Position numbers and translations under genes: made by a program. The notes under the pieces are model-generated. The model was not told the DNA's origin, searched no databases, and was given only the letters and a program-made list of their open reading frames with translations. Below, one piece after another: positions 45,972 to 54,350 of a stretch of 64,000 bases of DNA (positions are counted from its first letter, which is position 1; each line of letters begins with the position of its first letter). Origin of the DNA: an uncultured Sphingomonadaceae bacterium (GTDB lineage: Bacteria; Pseudomonadota; Alphaproteobacteria; Sphingomonadales; Sphingomonadaceae); contig CANLQI010000001.1 of the NCBI GenBank assembly GCA_947493325.1, positions 562,501 through 626,500 on the forward strand, in the 5' to 3' direction.

Positions 45972-46526
45972 ATGAATGAACTTGCCTCACAGACCCAGAT
46001 TCGCATGACATTTCTGCGCTGGGCGCTGTTTATTGTTCCGCTTGTCATTCTGCTGGGCTTTATGTCCGGGCAGATATCGGGTTCGGCGGAAGAAAACAGC
46101 TGGTATCAGATGCTGGTAAAGCCCGATGCGCAGCCGCCCGGATGGCTGTTTGGTGTGGCGTGGAGCATTCTCTATTTCATGATCGGGCTCGCGCTGACTT
46201 TGGTGGTATGCGCGCGCGGCGCAAAGCTGCGCGGGCTGGCGATTGCGCTGTTTGCGGCGCAATTGGTGCTTAATCTCAGCTGGTCGCCGCTGTTTTTTGC
46301 GATGCATCAGGTAACCTATGCGTTCTATCTGATTGTGGCGATATTCCTGCTGGCGACGGTCACGACCCTGGTATTCGGGCGGGTGCGGCCGCTGGCGGCG
46401 TGGCTGATGGTGCCCTATCTTGCATGGCTGTGTTTTGCGGCGATACTCAATAAGCAGTTTGATGAACTCAACCCTGACGCCGAAAACCTGCAGCCGCGTG
46501 ATGCGGTGCAGACTGTACCGATTTGA
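45972..46526 (+). CDS. tspO: TspO/MBR family protein
   Basis: 184 residues with five helices. WYQMLVKPDAQPPGWLFGVAWSILYFMIGLAL and AAQLVLNLSWSPLFF are the TspO hallmarks; W and the WSP motif line the porphyrin pocket. TspO binds and degrades tetrapyrroles and modulates stress responses in alphaproteobacteria. Site CAGGAAATAATCC precedes the ATG. The C-terminal tail is longer than usual. Confidence 0.93.
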   Translation: MNELASQTQIRMTFLRWALFIVPLVILLGFMSGQISGSAEENSWYQMLVKPDAQPPGWLFGVAWSILYFMIGLALTLVVCARGAKLRGLAIALFAAQLVLNLSWSPLFFAMHQVTYAFYLIVAIFLLATVTTLVFGRVRPLAAWLMVPYLAWLCFAAILNKQFDELNPDAENLQPRDAVQTVPI

Positions 46527-46638
46527 TAGGCATGATTTTGGATATCAGGCTTGCCTAAAAGCCTGTGAATACCCAAGTAAGAGAAGCGGAGGCTGTAACG
46601 GCTTTCAAATCGAAACGGGACAATACAGGACGAGAAAC

Positions 46639-46977
46639 ATGCAGAGCGAAAACAAGATATTTGCCGATTTTGCCAAATTCATCAACGGCGCGGCGGGCAC
46701 AGTGGCTGGCATGGGCCGTGAGGCAGGCGAAAGCGCGCGTGAGAATATGCGCGAATGGATTGCCGGCATGGATTTTGTGTCGCGTGAGGAATTTGACGCG
46801 GTCAAGGATATGGCCGCCAAGGCCCGCGAGGAAGCGGACGATTTGAAAAAACGTGTCGATGCGCTGGAAGCGGCGGCCGCCAAAAAGCCCGCCGCAAAAC
46901 GTGCGCCGCGCAAGGCTGCATCTAAATCTGCTGGCAAATCTTCAGGCAAATCTGAAAGTTCTGGCAAGGCCGGATAA
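46639..46977 (+). CDS. UbiK/BMFP family accessory factor
   Basis: 112 residues. FADFAKFINGAAGTVAGMGREAGESARENMREWIAGMDFVSREEFDAVKDMAAKAREE is the BMFP domain (PF04380) with its trimeric coiled coil at about 45-80, followed by a Lys/Ala/Ser-rich tail. Family members such as UbiK assist ubiquinone synthesis and interact with membranes. The ATG at 46639 fits; the frame continues upstream into the tspO end without homology. Confidence 0.85.
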   Translation: MQSENKIFADFAKFINGAAGTVAGMGREAGESARENMREWIAGMDFVSREEFDAVKDMAAKAREEADDLKKRVDALEAAAAKKPAAKRAPRKAASKSAGKSSGKSESSGKAG

Positions 46978-47151
46978 ACCGTTTGACCCCGGCATAGCGC
47001 CGTTGTCCACAGCTTTCCCACAGGGAAGGCAATCTCTCCACATGCAATATCAGCGCGCCAATTGCGCTGTATCACACAGCGGGTCATGATTGACGCCAAG
47101 GCCCGTGGAAGCAGATTCGTGCTGCCATTCTCCCGGGCACGGAAAGCATGT

Positions 47152-47655
47152 ATGAGCGAGCAAATCACCGGAATGGAAAGCGACGAAGCCGCACCGGTGG
47201 ACATGCTCGCCGCGTTTTTCGAAGCGCGCGGCTGGCCCAGCGAGATGGTCAGCGACGAGGAAATCGTGACCGAAGTCAAGGGAAGCTGGGCGACATACCA
47301 ACTGCGTGCAATCTGGCGGCATGAAGACAATGTGCTGCAATTGCTGGCATTGCCCGACATACGTATCAATGCCGATAAACTGGCGCCGATGCACGAAGCG
47401 CTGGCGCTGATTAACGAGCAGCTTTGGCTGGGCCATTTTGACATCTGGTCGAATACGTCAGTGCTGTTGTACCGGCACGGGCTGATGCTGGGCGGCGATG
47501 GTTTGCTCAGCATTGACCAGGCGCAGATGGCGGTCGAGGCCGCGATCGATGAATGTGACCGTTTTTATCCGGTTTTCCAGTTCATATTATGGGGCGATAA
47601 AAACCCCCGGGACGCACTGGAAAGTGCGCTGATCGATACACAGGGAGAGGCCTGA
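47152..47655 (+). CDS. YbjN domain-containing protein
   Basis: About 167 residues. The YbjN fold is evident in APVDMLAAFFEARGWPSEMVSDEEIVTEVKGSWATYQLRAIWRHEDNVLQLLALP and NEQLWLGHFDIWSNTSVLLYRHGL. The YbjN family resembles type III secretion chaperones, but its role in cells is uncertain. Four bases separate it from proC, so they form an operon. Alternate ATGs at 47173 or upstream are possible. Confidence 0.85.
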   Translation: MSEQITGMESDEAAPVDMLAAFFEARGWPSEMVSDEEIVTEVKGSWATYQLRAIWRHEDNVLQLLALPDIRINADKLAPMHEALALINEQLWLGHFDIWSNTSVLLYRHGLMLGGDGLLSIDQAQMAVEAAIDECDRFYPVFQFILWGDKNPRDALESALIDTQGEA

Positions 47656-47659
47656 AGCC

Positions 47660-48478
47660 ATGACCATATATCCCAAAAGCCTGACGATTTTTGGATGTGG
47701 AAATATGGCGGGCGCGATGTTGCGCGGCTGGCTGGCGGGCGGGATGGACCCGGATAGTGTGACCGTGATTACGCCCAATGGCAGCAAGGTTCCAGACGGT
47801 ATCAGGATATTGAAATCCGTGCCCGCGGACATGCCGCCTGCTGACATGCTGATGATCGGCATCAAGCCCTATATGCTCGCGGACCTGGCAGATGACATCG
47901 CGCCGCTGACCGGGCCGGAGACGGTGCTGGTGTCGATATTGGCGGGCGTGGATGTTGAAACCACGCGCGGCTTTTTCCCGGATAGCGGCCCCATCGTGCG
48001 GGCCATGCCCAATATGGCGGTCAGTATTGGCAAATCACCGATCGGCATTTTCGCCGAAGAGCTGGATGCTGGCCAGCATGCCATGATTGACGGAATGATG
48101 GCCGCGCTGGGCAGCGCGGAATGGCTGGAGAAAGAGGAACTGATCCATTTGATCATCGCGGTCAGCGGTTCCGGTCCGGCCTATCTGTTCCGCTTTATCG
48201 ATGCGCTGGCACAGGGTGTTGCCGATCTGGGCCTGCCGAAAGACCAGGCTGACCGGTTGGCGCTTGCAATGACCGAAGGCGCGGCGCAGCTGGCCGCAGG
48301 ATCAGGCGAAAACCCCAGCGTATTGGCCGATCAGGTCGCCAGTCCCGGCGGCACGACGCGGCAGGCGCTGAATGTATTTGATGCGGACGGCGCGCTGCAA
48401 AAGCTGGTGCACAAAGCCGCCAAAGCTGCGCGCGACCGTTCGATTGAGATGGAAGAGGAGGCGAAGGGGAGGGGGTAA
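47660..48478 (+). CDS. proC: Pyrroline-5-carboxylate reductase
   Basis: 272 residues: Rossmann FGCGNMAGAMLRGWL at the N-terminus, MPNMAVSIG and the C-terminal VSGSGPAYLFRFIDAL helix, then LADQVASPGGTTRQAL, all ProC motifs. It catalyses the last step of proline synthesis. It lies in an operon with the YbjN gene. Confidence 0.96.
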   Translation: MTIYPKSLTIFGCGNMAGAMLRGWLAGGMDPDSVTVITPNGSKVPDGIRILKSVPADMPPADMLMIGIKPYMLADLADDIAPLTGPETVLVSILAGVDVETTRGFFPDSGPIVRAMPNMAVSIGKSPIGIFAEELDAGQHAMIDGMMAALGSAEWLEKEELIHLIIAVSGSGPAYLFRFIDALAQGVADLGLPKDQADRLALAMTEGAAQLAAGSGENPSVLADQVASPGGTTRQALNVFDADGALQKLVHKAAKAARDRSIEMEEEAKGRG

Positions 48479-48554
48479 TGCCGCCTATCATTACACGTAT
48501 GGTTTTCCTCTGTGCTTAAGGCAGGTTTACGTTCCGCTCTCGGCTTCTCACTCC

Positions 48555-48706
48555 GTCACCCCAGCGAAGGCTGGGGTCCAGACAAGGGTACTGACTGGTC
48601 GAAAGGAACTGCATATGCCGAGGTATGCCAATGGAATGGCCTGCCAGAACCATCAACATATTGCCATATGCTGGCTTATCTGGATTCCAGCCTTCGCTGG
48701 AATGAC
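48555..48706. repeat. Pair of inverted intergenic repeats
   Basis: GTCACCCCAGCGAAGGCTGGGGTCC (48555-48579) and GGATTCCAGCCTTCGCTGGAATGAC (48682-48706) are in opposite orientation and each palindromic. They sit between proC and the LOG gene, which converge. Another pair of this kind lies in the serC-serA gap. Confidence 0.8.
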
Positions 48707-48766
48707 AAGGGAGATGGGAGTGATAGGAGAAAGTCGAAACGGGGCATCTAGGGGCAGATCTGTGTT

Positions 48767-49648
48767 TTACCCGCATTCCAACCCGTAAAATTGCTGCACA
48801 TGGTCCCAGGCCTCGTCCGCTGTTTCGACCATGGTGAACAGCTCCAGATCGCTTGGGCTGATGGTACCTTCCTCGCCCAGCACGTCCCAGTTGATGACCT
48901 TGTTCCAGAAATCGCCGCCGAACAGCAGGATGGGAATACGCTGCATCTTGCCGGTCTGGATCAGTGTCAGCAGCTCAAAAAACTCGTCAAACGTGCCAAA
49001 GCCGCCGGGGAATACCGCCACCGCGCGGGCGCGCAGCAGGAAATGCATCTTGCGCAGCGCAAAATAGTGGAACTGAAAACTCAGGTGCGGGGTCACATAG
49101 TCATTGGGCGCCTGTTCATGTTCCAGCACGATGTTGAGGCCGACCGATTCCTCACCCACGTCATGTGCGCCGCGATTGGCGGCTTCCATGATGGACGGGC
49201 CGCCACCTGAACAGACAACAAACTGCTTTTTGCCTTCCTCGGTAATGCCGCATTTGCTGACGATCTGCGCCAGATTGCGCGCTTCGTCATAATATTTCGA
49301 CTTGGCTTTCAGGTTTTCGGCAATGCGTTTTTCCTGCGGTGTCTTGGCGGCTTCGATAATTGCATCGGCCTTGGAAGGTTCGGGGATACGCGCCGACCCG
49401 TACATGACGAAAGTCGAGCCGATATCTGCTTCATCCAGCAGCATTTCCGGCTTCAGCAATTCCAGCTGGAAACGGACGGGGCGCAGCTCTTCGCGCAGCA
49501 GAAAGTCCGTGTCGCGATATGCGAGCACATAGGCCGGATCGCTGGTCTGCGGCGTTGAGATGGGTGATTTTTCCGCAGTTCTGGCATCTTCGGATGCGCG
49601 GCGGAATTTGCGTTCGTGGATTTCGGTTTTGGTGTTTTTGTCAGTCAT
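48767..49648 (-). CDS. LOG family protein (TIGR00730-like Rossmann fold)
   Basis: 293 residues. VMYGSARI, CSGGGPSIMEAANRGA and PGGFGTFDEFFELLTLIQTGK, the PGGxGTxxE motif, define the LYSINE DECARBOXYLASE-like LOG group. Members are nucleotide 5'-monophosphate nucleosidases (PpnN-like) or cytokinin-activating enzymes. Length is above the plant LOG size because of an N-terminal extension (~65 residues, polar) that may form a regulatory part. The substrate is not determined. Confidence 0.9.
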   Translation of the reverse strand: MTDKNTKTEIHERKFRRASEDARTAEKSPISTPQTSDPAYVLAYRDTDFLLREELRPVRFQLELLKPEMLLDEADIGSTFVMYGSARIPEPSKADAIIEAAKTPQEKRIAENLKAKSKYYDEARNLAQIVSKCGITEEGKKQFVVCSGGGPSIMEAANRGAHDVGEESVGLNIVLEHEQAPNDYVTPHLSFQFHYFALRKMHFLLRARAVAVFPGGFGTFDEFFELLTLIQTGKMQRIPILLFGGDFWNKVINWDVLGEEGTISPSDLELFTMVETADEAWDHVQQFYGLECG

Positions 49649-49710
49649 AAGACCGCGATAAGATGGATTGCAACGGGCGGCAATGTTTATTTGGTTGATT
49701 TATGATCTGG

Positions 49711-49863
49711 TTCGCTCTTGCTCACATTACGGCACCGGCCCTCTGCCCCGCCCAACCTCCCGATAGTTTACCCAAACTAGTATATCGGGAGGTTGGGCGG
49801 GGGAGTGGGCCGGTGCCGCGTTCCCGCAGGCTTTTCGCGTAAGCGAAAAAACAGCCGTGAGGG
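49711..49863. repeat. Long palindromic intergenic element, copy C
   Basis: Outer arms GGCACCGGCCC (49731) and GGGCCGGTGCC (to 49817). Inner 20-bp arms are CCCCGCCCAACCTCCCGATA (49746-49765) and the exact complement 49783-49802. The tail 49818-49863 with TTTTCGC, GTAA, GCGAAAA and CAGCCGTGAGGG matches the left flank of copy A reversed. The flank before it, TTCGCTCTTGCTCACA, matches copy B's right flank reversed. This is the most complete copy. Confidence 0.85.
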
Positions 49864-49934
49864 AGAAAAACATGGTTGGCGGGCGCTGAGGCTATGCCTG
49901 ACAAAGGTGTTCAATACCTTATCTGTTCAATACC

Positions 49935-50648
49935 TTATCTACAGTAACCATTCCCGCTCATATCAAAATGAAAATGGTCGCGGTGCGCGCGGTTATAGTC
50001 GGGGCTTAGCACTGTGCCGAAACGTTTGCAGGCGCTGGCGTGAATGGTGCGCAGAAATTCGCGTTCCGTGCGCGTGCCGTTCCAGTCATTTTTGACGCTG
50101 ATCCGCCGGCCATCGGCAAGCACGAATGCGGCGACATCGATCGCATTGGCATGGGCGTGCTGTGACAGGCGGCCGGAACCGGCAACATTGCGGCAGCTGT
50201 AGCTGCCCATGGTTTCGATGCGGACCAGATCACTGCCCAATATCTGCCGCGCCGCACGGGCCACGCCATATTGCGCCCATCCGGCAAAATTGCTGGCGAG
50301 CGGACAGGTGACGGGGCCCAGATTGGTGACTTCAAGAGTGTTCTGGAATGCGGAATTGCGATCGAATCCGACATTCGTCATGTTGACGCTGTTCACCTGG
50401 CTGCACCCGCCGCCAAAATATTGGTCGGGCACAGGTGTGAAGTTCACTTTGGCCTGGCCCAGTTTTGCATGACAGGCGCGGGCGCTTTGATTGTTCGCGA
50501 TGCGCGGCGCTGCGCTTACCGAGGGACGCGGCGCCGATGCCTTGGACGATGACGTGCGGCCCTCGGGCAATATACCGCAGGCGGACAGCATGACTGTAGC
50601 CATGGCAGCAACCGTGAAGCGGCGAATATATGGACGTCTGAATATCAT
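49935..50648 (-). CDS. Extensin-like lipoprotein
   Basis: 237 residues. A lipoprotein signal ends MLSACG. The Extensin_like_C domain follows (about 75-237): ACHAKLGQAKVNFTPVPDQYFGGGCSQVNSV, GSYSCRNVAGSGRLSQHAHANAIDVAAFVLADGRRISV and RDHFHFDMSGNGYC. The H-x-x-N/D-A-I-D and HFH motifs resemble DacB/VanY-like zinc peptidases, so a peptidoglycan role is plausible. No neighbour on this strand. Confidence 0.9.
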   Translation of the reverse strand: MIFRRPYIRRFTVAAMATVMLSACGILPEGRTSSSKASAPRPSVSAAPRIANNQSARACHAKLGQAKVNFTPVPDQYFGGGCSQVNSVNMTNVGFDRNSAFQNTLEVTNLGPVTCPLASNFAGWAQYGVARAARQILGSDLVRIETMGSYSCRNVAGSGRLSQHAHANAIDVAAFVLADGRRISVKNDWNGTRTEREFLRTIHASACKRFGTVLSPDYNRAHRDHFHFDMSGNGYCR

Positions 50649-50935
50649 GCTCTATTGATTAAACGCCAAATCGTTAAAAATCCGTTAACCATTATTAGCG
50701 ATTTATTAAAATTAGAGAAATATATCTATAAATCAAATTTATAAATAGGTTTCACATATTAATTATTAGGAAATTGGGTGGATCAATACATAGCTGACAC
50801 TGACTCGATTCTAGCCTGATTCTGGCCTAACACTGGAAATCGAATGCGCGGTGCATATATTCACAAAATGTTCACGCATTGCCGCGCAGATAGCAGTATG
50901 TGCTTTGAAACTCAGTTGAGGTTGAAAAATATTCC

Positions 50936-51223
50936 ATGAAGTTCAGCCAAGCCCTGATAGCCATTGCGGCGGCAACGACAATGCAGGTCGCGACAAGCGA
51001 GTCTGCATATGCGGCAGGTAAAATATCCGGAAAAGTCAAATCTGAATCCATACATCAGTCTGATTGGTCTGGCCGCAACACTCTGGAAACGAAACTCAGG
51101 AAGGAAGGCTGGAAAGTAAAGCAATCCGGTATCGGCGACGGTTTTTACGAGATATATGGCATTACGCCTGACGGCGGCGAAGTCAAAATGCATTTCCATC
51201 CAGTGACGATGGAAAAAATTTAA
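50936..51223 (+). CDS. Small exported PepSY-like protein
   Basis: 95 residues. The signal peptide ends SAYAAG. The mature 65 residues LETKLRKEGWKVKQSGIGDGFYEIYGITPDGGEVKMHFHPVTMEKI have the WxVxxxxxxxGxYEI...DGxxxxxxxxPxT pattern of PepSY-like domains. Such proteins may inhibit proteases or bind metal; the neighbour gives no clue. The 5' region (50649-50935) is AT-rich intergenic sequence without visible features. Confidence 0.75.
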   Translation: MKFSQALIAIAAATTMQVATSESAYAAGKISGKVKSESIHQSDWSGRNTLETKLRKEGWKVKQSGIGDGFYEIYGITPDGGEVKMHFHPVTMEKI

Positions 51224-51346
51224 TTATAATAATTGTATATACTCGTTTTCTGATAAAATATATAGGATTGCAATTGCCTGCTCCCCTGCCTTTGCAAAAA
51301 TAATCTACTACTTATTTCACGGTGTTTGCATTTCCCCCTTGCCAAT

Positions 51347-51421
51347 GCTGCAACGCATCATTACGCCGGTAATTGGGCCACGCGGTCCCAACGCCGCGCG
51401 TGCTCTCTGTAAGGAGAGAAT
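51347..51421 (+). promoter_or_regulatory. serC leader RNA motif (candidate)
   Basis: GCTGCAACGCATCATTAC, TTACGCCGGTAA, then GGGCCACGCGGTCCCAACG, and CTCTC-TGTAAG-GAGAG just before the serC start. The last hairpin takes in the ribosome-binding site. The arrangement and position fit the alphaproteobacterial serC leader motif described for serine synthesis genes. Recognition is from memory and structure, so it is tentative. Confidence 0.6.
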
Positions 51422-52591
51422 ATGATGAGTAACCAAGTACCGGCGGAGCCGACGCTCCGTCCCGAACGCCCGTTTTTTTCTTCGGGCCCCACAGCCAAAC
51501 ATCCCGGCTGGTCTTTCGACAAATTGAAAACCGACAGTTTCGGCCGTTCGCACCGTTCGGCCATCGGCAAGGCGCGGCTGAAATATGCCATTTATCTCAG
51601 CCGTGAAATTCTCGGCATTCCTGATGATTACCTGATCGGCATTGTCCCGGCGTCTGATACAGGCGCGGTGGAGCTCGCGATGTGGAACATGCTGGGCGCG
51701 CGTCCGGTGACGGTGGCCGCATGGGAAAGTTTCGGCAATGTGTGGATTCAGGATGCTGTCAAACAGCTCAAACCTGCGGGTCTGACGACATTGCAGGCCG
51801 ATTATGGTGAAATTCCCGATCTGACCAAAATCGACAAGGGTGATGATATCGTCTTCACCTGGAACGGGACAACTTCGGGCGCAAAAATCCCGGATACGGA
51901 CTGGATCGCAGACGACCGTGCGGGCATCACGATCAATGATGCCACCAGCGCGATTTTTGCGCAGCCAATGGATTGGGCGAAGCTCGATGCCACCACCTAT
52001 AGCTGGCAGAAAGTCATGGGCAGTGAAGCCGCACATGGCATGCTGATCCTCAGCCCGCGTGCGGTCGAGCGGATTGAAAGCCATGATCCCGATTGGCCGC
52101 TCCCCAAAATTTTCCGCGTCAAAAAAGGCGGCAAGCTCAACCGTGCAATATTTGAAGGTGCGACGATCAACACGCCGTCGATGATGGCGACCGAGGATTA
52201 TATCGCGGCGCTCGAATGGGCGAAATCAATTGGTGGCTTGCCGGAACTGCATGCCCGCGCCGACCGCAATGCCCGGATCGTCACCGACTGGATTGAGGCG
52301 ACACCGTGGCTGCGCAATATGGTCAGCGATCCGGCCAAACGCACCAATACCGGTGTCTGCATGGTGTTCCAGGGCGATTATTATGATGGCCTGGACGATG
52401 ATGCGAAAGCCGCCGTGCCCAAAACCATTGCCAAAATGCTCGAAGACAAGAACGTTGGCTTTGACTTTAACGGTTACCGCGACGCCCCGCCCAGCTTGCG
52501 TATCTGGTGCGGCTCGACCGTGGAGGAAGAAGACCTCCGCCGTCTGCTGCCATGGATCGAATGGGCCTATGCGCAGGTGCAGGCCGGTTAA
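51422..52591 (+). CDS. serC: Phosphoserine aminotransferase
   Basis: 389 residues of the alphaproteobacterial/archaeal type. RPFFSSGPTAKHPGW and TTYSWQKVMGSEAAHGML hold the PLP lysine region. GTTSGAKIPDTDWI and MWNMLGARPVTVAAWESFG are conserved. It converts 3-phosphohydroxypyruvate to phosphoserine. It sits with serA 118 bases downstream (a repeat pair lies between). Confidence 0.96.
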   Translation: MMSNQVPAEPTLRPERPFFSSGPTAKHPGWSFDKLKTDSFGRSHRSAIGKARLKYAIYLSREILGIPDDYLIGIVPASDTGAVELAMWNMLGARPVTVAAWESFGNVWIQDAVKQLKPAGLTTLQADYGEIPDLTKIDKGDDIVFTWNGTTSGAKIPDTDWIADDRAGITINDATSAIFAQPMDWAKLDATTYSWQKVMGSEAAHGMLILSPRAVERIESHDPDWPLPKIFRVKKGGKLNRAIFEGATINTPSMMATEDYIAALEWAKSIGGLPELHARADRNARIVTDWIEATPWLRNMVSDPAKRTNTGVCMVFQGDYYDGLDDDAKAAVPKTIAKMLEDKNVGFDFNGYRDAPPSLRIWCGSTVEEEDLRRLLPWIEWAYAQVQAG

Positions 52592-52608
52592 CATTCAAAT
52601 TATATGAT

Positions 52609-52686
52609 CGTCATTCCGGCGCAAGCCGGAATCTCCTGCTGCAAAGCGCCAGATTGGTGGAGATCCCTGCCTTCGCAGGGATGACG
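52609..52686. repeat. Inverted repeat pair inside the serC-serA intergenic gap
   Basis: CGTCATTCCGGCGCAAGCCGG at 52609 and GATCCCTGCCTTCGCAGGGATGACG at 52662, inverted relative to each other (CGTCAT / ATGACG). The unit lies between two genes of one pathway and may affect processing of the joint message. Confidence 0.8.
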
Positions 52687-52709
52687 GCCTAAAATTGAAG
52701 GACAATTTT

Positions 52710-54293
52710 ATGCCTAAAGTACTTATTTCCGACAAAATGGACCCGAAAGCCGCGCAGGTTTTCCGTGAACGCGGCGTTGAAGTGGACGTGATTACGGGTC
52801 AGACACCCGAAGAATTAAAAGCCATTATCGCCGATTATGACGGGCTTGCGGTCCGGTCCTCCACCAAAGCCACGCCGGAGCTGATCGAGGCGGCGACCAA
52901 CCTGAAGGTGGTTGGCCGTGCCGGGATCGGCGTCGATAATATCGATATTCCCGCGGCGTCGGCCAAAGGTGTGGTGGTGATGAACACCCCGTTTGGCAAC
53001 TCGATCACAACGGCGGAACATGCGATTGCCATGATGTTCGCACTGGCGCGACAGATTCCCGAAGCCGACGCATCGACGCAGGGCGGCAAATGGGAAAAAT
53101 CAAAATTCATGGGTGTCGAGCTGACCGGCAAGACACTGGGTCTGATCGGCGCGGGCAATATCGGTTCAATCGTGGCCGAACGCGCGCTGGGCATCAAAAT
53201 GAAAGTGATCGCCTATGACCCGTTCCTGACCGCGGAACGCGCGGTGGAGCTGGGCATTGAAAAAGTGACACTGGATGACCTTTTGGGCCGGGCGGACTTT
53301 ATTACATTGCATACCCCTCTGACGGATCAGACGCGCAATATCCTGTCGAAAGATGCTCTGGCGAAAACCAGGAAAGGCGTGCGCATCATCAACTGCGCGC
53401 GCGGCGGCCTGATTGACGAGGCGGCGCTTAAAGACGCGCTGGATAGCGGCCATGTCGCGGGCGCGGCGCTTGATGTATTTGCCGAGGAACCGGCCAGGGA
53501 AAACCCGTTATTTGGTGCGCCCAACCTGATCTGCACTCCGCATCTGGGCGCTTCCACGGGAGAGGCGCAGGTCAATGTGGCGATTCAGGTGGCCGAACAA
53601 ATGGCCGATTACCTGATGAATGGCGGGGTCACCAATGCTCTGAATATGCCGAGCCTGTCGGCAGAGCAGGCGCCCAAGCTGAAACCCTATATGGCGTTGG
53701 CGACGCAGCTGGGCGCCTTTGCCGGACAGCTGGAAAGCGACAATATCAAGGGCATAGCGGTCGAAGTCGAAGGCGCGGCCGCTGAGCTGGACCAGAAACC
53801 GATTACGGCGGCGGTGCTGGCCGGATTGATGCGCGCCTATTCGGACACCGTCAATATGGTCAACGCGCCGTTCCTTGCGAAGGAGCGCGGGCTGGACGTG
53901 CGCGAAGTCCGGCATGAACGCGAGGGCGATTATCATACGTTGGTGCGGGTCACGGTCACCACCGATGATGGCGAAAAATCTCTGGCCGGTACATTGCTGG
54001 GCAATGAACAGGCGCGTCTGGTCGAGATTTTCGGTATCAAGATGGAGGCCAATCTGGATGGCAATATGCTCTATGTCGTGAATCAGGATGAGCCGGGATT
54101 CATTGGCCGGATCGGTACGACTCTGGGCGAGGCGAGCGTGAATATCGGGACATTCCACCTTGGCCGCCGCAGCGACAGGGCAGGCGGCGAAGCTGTGCTG
54201 CTATTGTCCGTGGATTCGGCGGTGGAAGAGCCGGTGCTGTGGAAAGTATGTCAGCTTCCGGGTGTCAAAACCGTCAAGGCATTACGGTTTTAA
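52710..54293 (+). CDS. serA: D-3-phosphoglycerate dehydrogenase (long, ACT-containing)
   Basis: 527 residues: NAD-binding GLIGAGNIGSIVAERALG and the catalytic R/E/H set (INCARGGLIDE, DVFAEEP, CTPHLGAST). An intervening domain follows, then a C-terminal ACT domain (about 455-527: LYVVNQDEPGFIGRIGTTLGEASVNIGTFHLGR). The ACT domain allows serine feedback. GAAGGACAA precedes the ATG at 52710. Part of serine synthesis with serC. Confidence 0.97.
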   Translation: MPKVLISDKMDPKAAQVFRERGVEVDVITGQTPEELKAIIADYDGLAVRSSTKATPELIEAATNLKVVGRAGIGVDNIDIPAASAKGVVVMNTPFGNSITTAEHAIAMMFALARQIPEADASTQGGKWEKSKFMGVELTGKTLGLIGAGNIGSIVAERALGIKMKVIAYDPFLTAERAVELGIEKVTLDDLLGRADFITLHTPLTDQTRNILSKDALAKTRKGVRIINCARGGLIDEAALKDALDSGHVAGAALDVFAEEPARENPLFGAPNLICTPHLGASTGEAQVNVAIQVAEQMADYLMNGGVTNALNMPSLSAEQAPKLKPYMALATQLGAFAGQLESDNIKGIAVEVEGAAAELDQKPITAAVLAGLMRAYSDTVNMVNAPFLAKERGLDVREVRHEREGDYHTLVRVTVTTDDGEKSLAGTLLGNEQARLVEIFGIKMEANLDGNMLYVVNQDEPGFIGRIGTTLGEASVNIGTFHLGRRSDRAGGEAVLLLSVDSAVEEPVLWKVCQLPGVKTVKALRF

Positions 54294-54350
54294 TTCTTCA
54301 CCTGGGCTGGGTTTTTGCATAATGAGGCCTAAATCATTTAAGGAAGTTCA

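Noticed and set aside
46605-47513. 302-residue ORF on the minus strand
   Set aside because: Antisense shadow of the UbiK-like and YbjN genes, with Ser-rich low-complexity content.
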